Of a DNA stretch of 64,000 nt, positions 35,992 through 49,042 are shown piece by piece. Within the stretch, counting starts at the first letter, position 1; each line of letters begins with the position of its first letter. Origin of the DNA: Phycomyces nitens (taxonomy: Eukaryota; Mucoromycota; Mucoromycetes; Mucorales; Phycomycetaceae). Below the pieces are notes generated by a model. That model was not told where the DNA came from, made no database searches, and worked only from the letters and a program-made list of their open reading frames with translations. The stretch lies in the NCBI GenBank assembly GCA_022702545.1, contig JAHRBC010000004.1, forward strand, positions 1,488,001-1,552,000, read 5' to 3'. The translations under genes and the position numbers were made by a program.

Positions 35992-37970
35992 TGATGCACA
36001 ACAGTGAGAAATAGAGACACTCGAAAGAATAAAAGTAGGTAGGCAAGATACAGTTGAGGATTCAATATAAGAATAGAGATATAAATGGCCTAATTGAATA
36101 AAGGAGTAGTAAAGAAACCTCTTTTCGTGTTTGCTTTGAGTCAAAGTAAGCAATGAAAGGCGTACACAGCCAGAAAAAACGCAGGAGACTCAAATTTATA
36201 GTAGATCATAATGGTGACGTAGTATGTTTTTTTTTGTGTTGGCCAAACTCTTTTGACCAATATCGATGCTCTTTTGTGAAGATTATATAGATCAAGGAAT
36301 GATGTCGAGAGGCCAATGATTCAATTGAGCATGGCTATAAAGAGCGAGCAGATGGAATTTTGTTTTAGATTGGTAGTTTGGTTATAAAGAGCAGTTTGGA
36401 CTTCAAAATGTGTCTATTTTTTTTCTTCCTCTTCTGGATAACTCTTTATGTGTAGATTGGATTTTTAAAAGACATGAAATTGAAGCGATTTGGTTTTCTT
36501 TCTTGTCTGTCGTAAAGAAGAACCATAAAAGATGGGGCATGAAATGCAACACTTCAACCAAGTATATTCTTATTCTTAGTATTATTATTTTAGAATTTGA
36601 CAAGCTCAAAAAGGATAAGAGGTAGATTGACAAGAATGGTCAGTATATGAATCAGAGGTTATTTTTGTAATTGATCATAAAGGAACGATGGATATCTATG
36701 GGCATCTAATGGCCATATCCAAGGTTGAGAAATGGGGAAAAAAAGCTTATTTGCAGCATTTAAAGATGCTTGAATCCAACAACCAAAAAAAAGCTTTTTT
36801 TAATTCAATTGTTCATTTATTCTAAATCTGCCCAGAAATCATAAAAAAATATTAAGAATAAAAAGAACAACAGCAATTACTGCTTTTTTATTATTATTCT
36901 ACAAAAAGGTTGAATTGATTGGTTTTGAATATCTGTAGAATACTCAATCTTGAGCAACTTTGGGTCATTAAATTGGCTCTTGAATCTCTTATGGCTTGAT
37001 AACAAATAAAGAAGTCGAGTAATAAGAAAAAGGATGAATAAAGATGCTTGGTAAATATACACTCTATAGAAACACCTAGTTTCACGTTTTTATAATAATT
37101 TTTCAAAAATTGCAAAAAATGCACTGATTTGGAGTAAACCCCAAACCCTCTGCGACCTCTCAATTAAGATCCGTCGCAGCTAAATACCAAGCTTCAGTCG
37201 CACTTTCCGTTTCTGACCAAATGTGTGTGTGCAATTAGGAATAGTCATAGACGATCACATACGGCCTCCACCCAAACATACGGTGCCCTGTTGTGTTTTA
37301 GGGTAATAAAAACAATAAAAAATAGTAATGGAGATATAGACAGTAAGTGAGTACTTTGAGACTGTATATAAGCTTGTCTTTATTAATATACAAAATGTGC
37401 CGCTCTTTATATACTCTTTCAATCTACTATTACACAAAATCTTGGACTTCCTGATACGTGTGGTCTTTCACCACATTAAGATATTAGATGGAGTAAGCTT
37501 CTGAACTCAACGTTCATGTTACTATTATTCTGATGCATTGCTATAATTCCTTTATCGTACCTTATTAGCTCTCAGCTAATCTGTACTTATAGACTATGTA
37601 TATGTAAAATATACATTAATAAGGCTGGATCACCACAGTTCTCGTATCTTTCTATCTTTTGATTGGTGTGCATACTGTTTGCAAGGGTGTGTCATTCTCT
37701 TCTGATATAGCTAAAGGTGATCCACTCATACGAGTTCCGCTGATTATAGGTTCTTTTTTTGATAAGCTAAAAGATCCTTGTATTTCTCAAGAAGTTCGTT
37801 GTTGCTTTGTTGGGACATGGTGTGATTCGAATGAGGAAAGCGCCATTAAAAAAGTATGGTACTGACTCTTTATTTTGTGAGGTTTAAATCAATTGTCTTT
37901 AATCTTGGTGTAAGTCTGTATGAATATTACATCAAACAAAGAAAGGAATATTTAGAGAATAAAACTATCT
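35992..37970. other. Gene-poor AT-rich region
   Basis: This includes the PRP4 promoter. Short frames on both strands at 36403-36633 and a 68-codon plus frame at 37659-37865 are not recognised. No RNA gene is seen. Confidence 0.5.
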
Positions 37971-37975
37971 AAAAG

Positions 37976-38064
37976 TCTCTGTGAGATTCGAACTCACGGT
38001 CTTCCAGCCAAGGCCAGAAAACCACCTGTCAAGTCAACCAAAAGCCAACTATAGACCGAGACGG
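37976..38064 (-). pseudogene. tRNA-like remnant
   Basis: On the minus strand, GAGTTCGAATCTCAC is a good T-arm with B box. The flanking GTCTC and GAGAC can pair as part of an acceptor stem about 90 nt apart. An A-box-like ATAGTTGG is also present. No 5-bp anticodon stem with a 7-nt loop can be drawn, so the copy is probably dead or tRNA-derived rather than a working gene. Confidence 0.35.
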
Positions 38065-39920
38065 GGATGTTCAAAAGAACAACAAAATTCAAAAGACTAG
38101 GGCTATTCCTCACTGTTTTAAGCAACAAAGGCTATATTCAGTTACGAGACCCCGCCTCTTTCGTTTCATCTAAACGCGATTTTACATTCTCTGGATTAAC
38201 ATTATCAAAGTGCTCTTGGGTATAACTACTAGAGTAGTACAACCAAAAGCGATCAATATAGTCTTGTAGCCCAGGGGGGCTACGGGCGAGAATTGAACAT
38301 TGTTTCCAGCGCAAGATTATGGCCTAAAGACGTTCAGCCAAAATCCTGACAAGCACATCTTCGCAGCACCTGGTTCCATCAACCGACCACGAGAGATTGG
38401 AGGCTTGAATAAAGTAGAACTTTATACACTGTCACAATATTGATTGCCGGACAGCAAGAGATTGGCCAGATATCGCAACGGCCATGTACCAGACTCAGGG
38501 CTGAAATCCCTACTCAGGCTTTGGAATTGAATGTCCCAACTTGAGAAGACAGCCATACCCCAGACACAGAAGTGCCTCTCGCACAGGCTGAGTTGGTTTG
38601 GTTGCCAAGAGATAGCTTCGTCACTGAAACGCTCGGATGCCGATCTCAAGGCGACTGACTGCCTTGAATCATTGAACTTCCCCATCTGTTGCCAACGAAA
38701 GTTGCATCATTTTGGCCTGTCATGAAGAGTGGTGGTATCTCATTGGCGCCCGATGGCTCCCACCTATTCTGCACCTCTTCATGACCGGACTCGACCTAGA
38801 GTCCAGCCAGGTTCCAGGCTGGAAGGAATCAAGACAGAACAGGGTTTCTTGCCGGCCGATTTCAGACCAATGTCTGAAAGGTGTTTGGTTTGACAGTTTT
38901 GATTTGCATCGCAACCGTCTTTACAAGAGGCTTACTTGATAGCGAGTTATCAAGTCCAAGGCAGGGACGTCTTATAGGCAGAACCAGGGAGGAGCATACT
39001 ATCGAATAAAAGTTTATGAGTTTTGAATTGGGATGTTTTGACTCTTGACATTACTTACAGATTAACAGAGTAGTTCAAGTAAAAAGTGGTAAAAAACAAA
39101 GTCCGCATGTCAATATGTTAGTCATTGCAAACCAATGAACAAAAATTATGTAGCATTCAGCTCATTAGAGTACTACATTACTTACCGGAGCAGCGTGTCA
39201 AAGTCGAAGGTGAGTGGGAAAAAAAGGCGTCTTGTTTCTTCCCACACCAAAGGTCTACTTATGATTATTATTTTGATTGCTATGATGACGCGAGCCTGGG
39301 CTAGCCAATGAAATATCTCATTATTACTAATATCACGTGTAAGCCTGGGAGCCTTTGACATGATCCAATACAAATCCTTAATAAAGCATGTAAAGGAAAG
39401 CAATAAAACAATCCATGTAAAAGCAGTAAAGAAGTGTAACTTTTGGACAATGCAGTTGTAATATTGTACTCCGTTACCGAGTCTGAATGACTATTTAATA
39501 CAAGTCTAAAAGTGTAACCAAATTCCGTGGTTTTGTATACCTTGAGATATACACACCCAGCTGAATAAAGTCCAAACTCTGCAACCGATCTCTGGCTATT
39601 CTTTGCAAATCCATGGCAAGCTAATGTCTGAATAAGTTATACACCAAGCACTCATACATCTCATACCAAGCGATAGCCGACCATTATACAGCAGATATTT
39701 TAATTACAAAGACATTTGAGTAATTCAAAACAGCTGTTTGGCACCATACAAATACTCTTTGGATAGAATACTAAGAACGATTAAAAAAAGGGGGATTCAA
39801 TAACATATTTTCAAAGTCTTGATTACCAACAGATAAAACTTGGAAAATAAAAATCAATGAAACCCCCTAATAAATAAATTTGAAAAATAAAAAATAGCAG
39901 TAGTCTACTAAGCTCTCCTT
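38065..39920. other. Gene desert with GC-richer island
   Basis: Positions about 38270-38990 are noticeably less AT-rich than the flanks and are open in several frames on both strands, but give no recognisable protein. A second tRNA-like string (minus, 38280-38350, with CATAATC and GTTCAATTCTC) lies at its left edge. It may be an old repeat element. The rest holds nothing I can support. Confidence 0.4.
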
Positions 39921-39927
39921 CCTAGTA

Positions 39928-39965
39928 AATTGGAATCTTTGAGGCCACCAAAGTGTCAGACATTA
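39928..39965 (-). repeat. Fragment related to SINE-like unit
   Basis: TTGGAATCTTTGAGGCCACC here closely matches TTGGAATCTTCGTAGCCACC at 40211-40230, including the following AAAGTGTCAGA against GAAGTCCAAG. It is a short truncated relative of the tRNA-related unit to its right. Confidence 0.5.
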
Positions 39966-40194
39966 GTTGTAACAAAAGTTTATTAGAAACCGAAACAGAC
40001 ATTTATGATGGCTGAGTAGGTTTAGAAAAGATATAAAAGAGGAGAATATTTCATTGAATAAAAAGGCATATATCTTTCTATCCTCGTTTACAATTCCCAG
40101 TGGGGTTGACTAATATTGGCTGTATTATAGCATTGGAAGAACAACTTAGATCTAAAACGACAAATAAAAATTTAAATTAAAAACAAAACAGTAC

Positions 40195-40395
40195 TGATTT
40201 GGTCTGCCATATTGGAATCTTCGTAGCCACCGAAGTCCAAGCCGGGATCTCTGACAAAGTCCCAGGTACTGCCCCGACGTACCACACAGCTGATTAAGAA
40301 TTTTCAGCTCCCCAATTTCCAAGCCCGGAAATCGAACCCCGGACCTGGACCTTGGAAATCCAACGTCTTAACCAACTGAGTCATACCCCAGTATA
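40195..40395 (-). repeat. tRNA-derived SINE-like element
   Basis: The minus strand from 40393 reads an A box (TGACTCAGTTGGTTAAGACG), a possible anticodon arm (TGGAT, TTCCAAG, GTCCA; CCA anticodon) and a B box (GGTTCGATTTC). A non-tRNA body continues to about 40195. The acceptor ends do not pair, so it is not an intact tRNA gene. RNA polymerase III boxes joined to an unrelated body are the definition of a tRNA-derived SINE. A related fragment lies 250 bp away. Confidence 0.5.
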
Positions 40396-41654
40396 TTACA
40401 CGGTATAGAAAATTAAGAAATACGTGCAACGCTTTGCTTGCCTTTTATGGTAATAGGATCTTTATAGTGTCTGCTGGGTACTTTTTACCAAAATGATGTT
40501 CTCATCACTCAACACAATAGATTCTTTACATCTGTAGCTAATCACTAAATCTCATGCTAATTCCATCGCCTTTTTCTTCTCTTTTTTTCTCCTGCCGCTG
40601 TTTTTACTAAACTTTAAATATATTAACATAAAGAGTATTTGGCTGTAATGTAGTAGATTCACATTGAGATTGCTTTAATGTACACAATCTACTGAATCAA
40701 TCTCCTGCGATCAACAAAAAGTACCAAATTATATCTAGTATTCTAGATAGTGCACAACGAGAAAGGACACAGTAACCCTGCAACTATTTTCACTCTTGTT
40801 TTCTCTACCACAACTATTTACAATATCAAATCCAACATCAGTCTAGTTGACACTGTTGACTCGAACCAATAACCAAGGATAAAAAGAGTATTATTAAGAA
40901 AATGGAGAAACTAGCAAAATAATGACAAGAAGAACAAAAAATAGCATATCAAGATATCTATGTCAGCAGCAATATAATAAAATAAAGACTTGAACAAGGC
41001 TAAGCAAAAGTAAATGCAATAGATCATCTTTTTACAAATGTCTTTGCTGGTAGGTGAGCTATATTGGTTTGTTAGTATCTTTTAGGAAAATAAGGATACT
41101 GTGAGAGTGTTGTTTATTGAAGAAGGAATATTATGGTGGTTTATATAGTTTTTATTCTAGTTCCCTTGTTCTATTAATCTCTATTGTGTAATAGTTGGTT
41201 ATCACTGCTATAGTGTAAATTGTACTGATGGTTTGTAACTGCTCCTGGGATGTGAACTTGTCATGGTCATTAGCAAGTAGTAGCCAGAGATCGGTTGTGG
41301 AGTCTGTATTTCACTCAACTGTAGTGTCTATACCACAAGGCGCATATACACTTCACGCTGATACAGTGATAAGCAAAAATTACATAACGGGGCCTTTAAT
41401 TACAAAAGAATTTGAACAATAGTATATAAACAGCCATGATATTCTTTTTTTATTTATATAAATAACACGCACAGAATTCTTATTTCCCTTGAGGATACTA
41501 ACAGCTTCAAATACTTTAGATAGTTCGGGCTTTTATTACACGGTAAAATTTTTACAAAAAGCTCTGGTACATAAAGACCTTGAAAGCTTTTATTCAACAG
41601 CAATAGATCCTAGCTGTTCTTCCATATTTAGATTAGCATCAGGGGGATGAGACT
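40396..41654. other. Gene-free AT-rich stretch
   Basis: No family resemblance is seen in the short open frames here, for example 41228-41422. The right end may contain unrecognised 5' parts of the adjacent TnpB-like pseudogene. Confidence 0.45.
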
Positions 41655-42332
41655 ATAGGGTGCCAATTGAGAAGATTTGCTCTAAAAGAATATAATACAA
41701 TATCTGTATTAGCAAGAAAAGCTAAAGAAAAGATTACAAGAGCTGAGAAGGAAGCCATACTGGACATTCTCAGGAACAAATTGATCCCAAGAACTGTTTT
41801 GCTGTCAAAAGTATATAACTTACCTTTAATATACCAAATCAAACGTACAAAAGTATTTTGAATTCTTTAAAAGTAATACCGCAAACAACTCATTATATGT
41901 GTATCAAGATCATTATAGAGTGCAGGATGAAATGGCAAACATTTTGATTGACAGTGGAAAAAGGTACAAGCCTAAAAAACAGGCAAGAAAGAAGAAGCAA
42001 ATATAAAGGATAAGATAAACATTATGCCTCATATTTATCACAGATGTCTAAAGCTCATATAAATACTTTTTATATTCTATAGGTAGAGATCCTTGGATTT
42101 GAAGTACGATACAGCCAATGTTCCTATAATTGCTTTTGGAAATGGGATGAAAGGAAAAGAATTGGCGAGATTGAAAGGTTACCAACCAGGGTTAACAGGC
42201 ACTTTGTTTCCCAGGCTTAAAAGAAGAGAAAAAGAGTAAAGACTGTTGGATCCATGTGTTGGCGAGTTTAAAACATCTAAAGTAAAGGTTAAATACATTC
42301 GCTTCCATAGAACTAGGATACTAAAATTTTGA
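41655..42332 (+). pseudogene. Degenerate TnpB/Fanzor-like protein
   Basis: Three conserved-looking segments occur in order but in different frames. The first is RRFALKEYNTISVLARKAKE (about 41665). The second is VQDEMANILIDSGKRYKPKK followed by QARKKKQ (about 41917-42005). The third is NVPIIAFGNGMKGKELARLK followed by GYQPGLTGTLFPRLKRREKE, a stop, then CVGEFKTSKV (about 42108-42290). The motifs P-[IV]-[IV]-A-F-G-x-G and [DE]-E-[FY]-x-T-S-K belong to the RuvC-like half of TnpB-related proteins that have spread in Mucorales; Fanzors are the described eukaryotic TnpB relatives. The zinc-ribbon cysteines expected after TSKV are absent. Frame changes and the stop show inactivation. Confidence 0.5.
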
Positions 42333-42909
42333 ATAGTCCTATGATTTTTGTCAATAGGAAAATAGGACCTTTGAAGGTTTAATTAGTGTCTTAGCTCTCT
42401 AAAAATATGTGCTGATATGGAACCGTGATCCGAATGCTGCAGATAATATTCACGATATTTCTGCCAACTTTCTTCGTGGTAGTTGCCGCCTTTTTTCTTT
42501 CTTTCTGTCGTTTTTGGCAATATAAGATTGCTGTCTTGCTTACAGTTTCTATTGGTTCCTGCCAATATATATATATCTTTACAGGTAACATCTAAATATT
42601 TTATCTTTGGTTCGTCCAAAAGAGGTAGACAGATTGACTGAAAATTAATTTGATTCGTCCAGAAAAAATAATACTTTGAAATAATACAGCCCAAACTGTA
42701 TTGTGTGTGTTTAAGCGGTGCTCCAAAGATCCAGCAAAATTATACCAAATTCTGTACCCCTTTCTCTCTATTTTTTTTATATATAAAAAAACTTTTTTCT
42801 TGTGGTTCCTGAATCTATTCAAATTCACCTATATATAACTTGCTTTATTTCCAATCTCCTTTCTTTTGCTTGTCTTTGTTCTCTGTAAACTTTTCTATAG
42901 TGTCTATTA
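42333..42909. other. Intergenic, promoter side of MFS gene
   Basis: No gene is recognised. A TATATATAA-like stretch near 42830-42838 lies about 75 bp before the transporter start codon and could be its TATA box. Confidence 0.45.
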
Positions 42910-44326
42910 ATGACAAACCACGATAGTTCAACTTTGGTAAACGAATCCACCAGCCTTCTAGGATCTGAACGTGGTCTGAAGGACAGCCCAAAAGCAGAGT
43001 CATGGAGTGACCTCAAGCCCTACGTTCGGCCATTGGTGTCTGCAAATATTATCACTGTTATGGCTGGCCTGAGCGATGGAACCTTTGGTGTAATGATCCC
43101 TCGTCTCAAGGAACATTATGATATCTCCAACAGTACCGTTTCCCTTCTTTTCCTTTTCAATGCTGCTGGTTTCTTTATCAGTGGATTTCTCAATGGCTTC
43201 ATTGTCAAGAAAATTGGGCAAAGAGCCACTATATACATGGCCTCAATTTCATTGATGATTGTCTACCTGCTTGCTCTAACCGGCCAGCGCTTTGAGATTA
43301 TGTTGGGTCTCATGCTTTTCCAGGGTGGAAGTATCTCTTTTTTGGATGCCGCTGTAAATGTGTATACTGCCAATGTTCCGATGGCTACACTTATGCTGAA
43401 TATACTCCACGGTAAGGCTATAATAAATACTATTCTTATGGATACTTATGTTTTTCGATATTCCAAGCCAACTACGGTGTGGGTGCAATGATTAGTCCTT
43501 TGGTTGGTACTGCCTTCTTAGTCCGCAATATCACATGGAGAGCTGTCTATGGATTCTTGGCTGGAGCAGCTTTTCTTAACATCATATCTGTTATAATTGG
43601 ATTCGGCGGAGCAAATATTGAACAACCAAATGAACATGAAATTGAAGACGAGGATTCGGATGAACTCCCCAAACCTCGAATTGCTACACCAAACCACCCT
43701 ATCAGAAACACTGTAACCATTCTCTCGGCCGGGTATATTCTTATTTACGTTGGAGTTGAGGTTATTATGGGTGCATGGGGTTACACTTTCTTAACCGAGG
43801 GTCGCCATGGTGATAAGGAAATGATGGGTCATGTGACAGCCGGCTACTGGGGTGGTCTTGCTATTGGTCGTCTAGTACTTGGCTATCTTGCTGGTCGTCT
43901 TGGAGAGAAACGGACGATTACCGCCTTGACCGTAACTGGTGGCGTAGTGCTGATAATATTTGGCCTTGTCGAATCAGTTGTGGTGGATTCTATTGGTACG
44001 TACAAATATTAATAACAAGAGTGCTTGGTAATATTTACAAATTTGACTCTACTTTAGCTCTTGTCGCCATTGGATTCTTGATCGGCCCAATGTTCCCTAC
44101 AACAATCTCTTTGGTTTCCCAGCTCTTACCGCGCCACATTCATGCTACATCAATTGGGTTCATATCTGCCATTGGTGCAAGCGGTGCTGCTATACTTCCT
44201 TATGGTGCTGGATTGATTGCAGATCAATACGGTATTCTATCTATTCCTCTTGCATGCTTTGTCATGCTGGTAATCATGCAGCTCATGTGGACCTTTGTAC
44301 CAAACCCACGAACTATTAATATATAG
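42910..44326 (+). CDS. Major facilitator superfamily transporter (BSC6-like)
   Basis: Three exons (42910-43411, 43468-43995, 44058-44326) join in phase to 432 residues. Hydrophobic segments are consistent with about 12 membrane spans in two bundles, split by an acidic central loop (EHEIEDEDSDELPKPR). Loop 2-3 has GFIVKKIGQRATIYM and the second bundle GYLAGRLGEKRTITA, both MFS G-x-x-x-D/G-R/K-x-G-R/Q-R/K-type motifs. The N-terminus is Ser/Asp-rich and cytosolic (TNHDSSTLVNESTSLLGSE). It resembles the fungal family around yeast BSC6 and FucP-type sugar porters. The substrate is unknown. The gene is intact. Confidence 0.85.
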
Positions 44327-47300
44327 ATTATATATGCACGTATTTATTCGTAAGATACAATATACCATGGTTTAGTCGCAACACAACTTTATATATAATC
44401 ATATTATCAACCCTGGTTAATCTTCAAATAAATCTTAATGACAAACTATCAGTAGAACCAATAGCCTTTTGCTCTGATTTGGAAAAAAAAGAGGCTAAAG
44501 TACTAATTGTAGAACTACAACAGGCCATATGGATCTACAAGGATTACACTTGACAGCATATGAGACGAAGGTTATATTTTTATTTATTTATTTACCAATA
44601 ATCAAGGTTCCTTTTGCAGGTGATGAATGACTTTACGAAACTTACCCCATTTTTCCAACTTTTTTCTTTTCACGTCAATACAAATTTTATACGTGTCTTG
44701 GTCTCTATTTTCTAATGTCCATAACTGTTTGTTTTCTACCATCAGCTGTTTTATATATATATATAATCAAGGGCGATTCCTTTAGTATTTTCACAACTTG
44801 ATACTTTTATCAATGCCTTGATTATAGGTTAATTTCTGTATTGTTTCGAGGGGATCTCAAATGAACGAGACAAGATGTTTGTTTTTCTGCTGCAAAGGAA
44901 CAATATATGCATAAGTGGTTTTTTTTCATTTCATTGAATAAATAAATAAATAGGCAAACACGGATTACTAACGAATACTTAGCTTATTGAATACTCGTCC
45001 CGGGCTGTTTAGTAATAATATTGACATGTAAAAAAAATATTTATTAATCATCTTTAACAAACATTTATTTCATGTCAAAGATAACTCGACAGCTAAATAT
45101 AATAGGGTTTCTGCAGCAGGTGCATATATAATGCAATCAAATACACGTCTCCCTAGACAGCATTTAGAAAGAAAAGGACATTTCCAATCTGAAGAATATC
45201 ATTGAAAAGAAACTTGTAAACTAGGTACGAATTTCAAATTGCAAGAAAAAAAAAAGAATACTATTTTGTCATCTTTAGCTTGCAAGTATTTAAGCGACAA
45301 CTAGTGTGTTTTGGGACCCCTGGTAGCCAACACAGAACGTGTTGATATCTGTTTTATATTGATCATCAAATGGTATAAGCGGCTCTCGGCCTGAAAGAAA
45401 AGTCTCGGACTATTTACGGACTGTTTTTTCATGCTTGTGGTAAAAGCTGGTAAAACAGCTGAGCCTTGTTAATAGCACAAGGTTTATCATTATATTTTAT
45501 ACAATTAATTTATGTGTCGCTAAGATTATGTAATGGCAAGTACTGATTCTTCAACCATCTTACAGGGTACATGGGCATATATGGATTATCTGTGAGATGT
45601 TTAGTCCTTTAGAACTGTGACAATAATAATGATAATATGCTTGGAGAAGCGGTATACAAACCTCGGCTCCGTGGAACCAAACCCCACAACCCAGAACAGG
45701 TTGTGTATTTGCTAATGAACCTGCCAGGGTCATATCTCAGGAACGTAACACACATACACACCAGGTGCCCATACCCTTTAGGCCAATTCACGGTTGATCA
45801 GGATTCCAAAAAAAAAAGACAGTGGACTAGATAAAGAGAATTAAATAATTCTTCGTAATATTATTTCTTAAACACCTTTAGTAGCCTGTTGATCTCTTTA
45901 GATATCTTGTATACTTTAAAGAAAGTTTTGAAATTCAATCACAATTTTTTGGCATCATTTTGATTCATTGCCAGGAGCTGCAAAGTTGCTCGGGAAAGTT
46001 CTGCATTTGATGGGATATTCTGCAAAGTATTGCTGTAAAATATTATAGTCAACGTAGACTAAAAAAAATTGAAATATTTATCCCACCTTTTCTGGTGTTT
46101 ATTTACATGTCCATGTTTTCAAGATGAATATATACTTGATCTCTAGTACAAAGTATACAAAAACAAATTTTGTATATTAAAAATATACGGAAAGATATTT
46201 GTATATCTTGTAACAAATATATATATACGTGTGGCCCATCATATCTTTTATAGAAATTAATTTATCGGTATTATGCATCGGCAAAATATAGCGACTCTAT
46301 AACACACAACCCTCAAGAGGTCCTTGGTGGCCTCTGATTTATGTATGTTCAAGATTAATTGATAGCGTCTTCAAATGAACCCACACTAAAGATTGTTGTA
46401 CAACAATCTTTTAGATATATCTGATATATATAATATTTGTTACTAAAACATTCAATATATCTACATTTACCAAGAATATAGTTTGGATATATTCTCAATA
46501 GATTTATTATGATTAAAAGTAAATACAACCAAAAGGTGTGGCATATTGAAAACTGCTAGTATATTATTTTCTCAACTATAAAAGCCAAAATATTCTCTAG
46601 TCTATAATACACAAAGCTTCTTTATATAATTTTTGCTTTATAATGTCTGTAACTTGTAAACTTTGGTATCATCTTTGGATCATCAATCTATTTAAAAAAA
46701 TCCTGGAGCCTGGACTGAGTTAAAAGACATATGGAATTTCCCCACCTTTTCCAGTAATGTCTCCGCTACAAGTGTTCGAGTATTGATTAACTGTATCACC
46801 CAACAATCCGGCTCTTTTATTTATTACACATTAAAGAGACTTGACTGGTTCAGGTTAGAAAACCAAAGGAGTTTTTTTTAAAACATCTCTGCTAGGCACC
46901 TGTTTACCACATTTATGATTCTTTAGATCTTTAACCATACACCTTTGGTATCATTTACCGTGCTTCTAATACCAATTGACCACTTTCTTATATAGAATTC
47001 AAAACCAACTCGGCTTGTATCCCTGGTAATCATACCAAGGCTGGTTATACAGCAGCTATTTTTACAAAGACCATTCTGCTAAAATTTCAGGTAAGAATTG
47101 GTGTGAGATGATATGGCTATAGAAATAAGTCTGGGCCAAAAATGTATATTCAATAGAATTACACAACACACATGCCACTAAATTAAATCTCAGACTGGTA
47201 CTTGGGAATATGGTAAATGGGAATGTATTTTGTAAACAGAAACAGAGAGATAAAAAAAAGACAAAATATTAAAGGGCTTGCTTATACAACAATAGCAGAA

Positions 47301-47335
47301 ATTCAAGATATATAGAAAATAGGTATTTTCTTCCT
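44327..47335. other. 3-kb AT-rich intergenic
   Basis: No convincing gene is present. A GC-richer patch at 45640-45835 is open on both strands but unrecognised and may be a repeat. Short TA tracts are common (44751-44764, 46219-46229). Confidence 0.5.
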
Positions 47336-48753
47336 CTATGCTTCACGATGAACCTTGCCGGTAGGGAAGGTGTAGTCTTCGATAGATTCACGCTTCATCT
47401 GGATGCTGTAGCCTAATATCGATACAGAGTTAGTTGTGCTTCATAACCCACTTCACTCTGTTACTTACCACTCGCCAGCGGAGCTACATAGCGACCGTTG
47501 TTCATCACAACAGGCTCCAAAAAGTGCTCATGCAAGTGATCAACATATTCAAGGACACGTCCCTCGGTAGAGGCAGATACACAAATGTAATCGATCAAGG
47601 ACAAGTGCTGGACATACTCGCAAAGACCAACACCACCAGCATGGGGGCAGACAGGAATGTTGAACTTCTTGGCCATAAGCAAGATAGCCAAGATCTCATT
47701 CACACCACCAACACGGCACGAATCAATCTGACAGAAATCAATGGCATTGGCCTGGAAGAGCTGCTTAAAGATTACACGGTTCTGGATGTGCTCACCAGTG
47801 GCGACACGAGTACGGGGATAGAGAGCCTTGCGGATGGTAGCATGGCCCAAGACATCATCGGGAGAGGTGGGTTCCTCGATAAAGAGAGGCTTGTAAGGCA
47901 GGAGGTCCTCCATCCAGTCAATGGCCTCCTTGACATCCCAGACCTGGTTGGCATCCATCATCAAGACACTGTCGTATCCAATCTCTGAGCGAATCAAGGC
48001 AGCACGTCTAATGTCACTGGCCTTGTCACTTCCAACCTTTTGCTTAAAGTGAGTGAAGCCCTGCTCCTTGGCCTCACGACAGAGTCTGCGAACCTTGTCG
48101 TCGCTGTAACCTATATAATTAAACTATTAAACCAGAGGTGTTTATTGGTGTCAAGACTTACCTAACCAACCAGCAGAGGTTGTGTAAGCGGGGTAACCCT
48201 TGGCACGCATCTCCGCTTCACGAATGGCCTTTGTGGGAGCATTCTCACGCAAGATCTCCAATGCCTCTTCGGGGGTAATGGCATCAGTAATGTAACGGAA
48301 GTCGATTGACTGGACAAACTGCTCAGGGGTCATGTCAGCAACAAGTTTCCAGACAGGCTTGTTCTCAGCCTTGGCCCACAAGTCCCAGATGGCATTGATA
48401 ACGGCACCAGTAGCCAAATGAATAGCACCCTTTTCGGGACCGATCCAGCGCAACTGAGAATCGCCAGTGCAGATCTGGTGGGTGGCGCGCATATCAACAG
48501 TAAGGTCGCTCAACTTCTTATTGACAAACTTGACTGACAAGGCCTCGATGGCGCTGCAGCACACTTCGGTTCCACGGCCACAGGTAAAGGTCATGCCATG
48601 GCCTTCGATGTCCGAGTCGGTATAGAAGATGACATAGGCAGCAGAGTAGTCGGGGTCCTTGTTCATGGCATCCGAGCCATCGAGGTGCTTGGAGGTAGGG
48701 AAGCGAATGTCGCGAACTTCATAGCGGGTGATGGTGATATCTTGGTTGACCAT
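47336..48753 (-). CDS. L-fuconate dehydratase (ENOSF1-like enolase superfamily)
   Basis: Three exons (48753-48162, 48110-47469, 47412-47336) join in phase to 436 residues, close to the 443 of human ENOSF1. The start MVNQDITITRYEVRDIRFPT is typical. HFKQKVGSD carries the K-x-K catalytic base, DSVLMMDANQVWDVKEAIDW the first metal Asp, PLFIEEPTSPDD the Glu, VATGEHIQNR the second Glu and conserved His, and CPHAGGVGLCEYVQHLS the catalytic His. The enzyme removes water from L-fuconate (and related sugar acids) to 2-keto-3-deoxy-L-fuconate in an oxidative L-fucose route, probably in cytosol or mitochondria. A TATA box lies about 80 bp upstream. No other fucose-pathway gene is adjacent. Confidence 0.92.
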
Positions 48754-48831
48754 TGTGAAAGGTAGTAAAGAGAGAAAGAGGCTCAATAAAGTGAATTGAT
48801 ATTTTGAGAAAAAAGGTTCCTAAGCAACCCT

Positions 48832-48839
48832 TTTATATA
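48832..48839 (-). promoter_or_regulatory. TATA box of L-fuconate dehydratase gene
   Basis: The minus strand reads TATATAAA about 80 bp before the start codon at 48753, a normal distance for a fungal core promoter. Confidence 0.6.
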
Positions 48840-49042
48840 CACACACATATGCGTAAACAATTATATGGAAAATAAACTTTCAAGACGATTTGCCCAAGAA
48901 ATAAAAATTATATGAACGGATCAAAGGAGAATAGAACGTTAATTATGCGGCCATTTTTTTCACATTTAAATTGCCCGGTGTTCCTTTTGGCCGAAGGAAA
49001 CTTTATTTATATTCCCCTCTATAAGCTGGGGTTGCCTTTCAA

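Noticed and set aside
40845..40885. Possible T-arm (gactcgaaccaataacc) of a minus-strand tRNA
   Set aside because: The stem pairs poorly and there is no A box at the right distance.
46640..46900. Weak impression of an F-box-like remnant
   Set aside because: Only scattered residues fit and several stops intervene; not distinguishable from chance.
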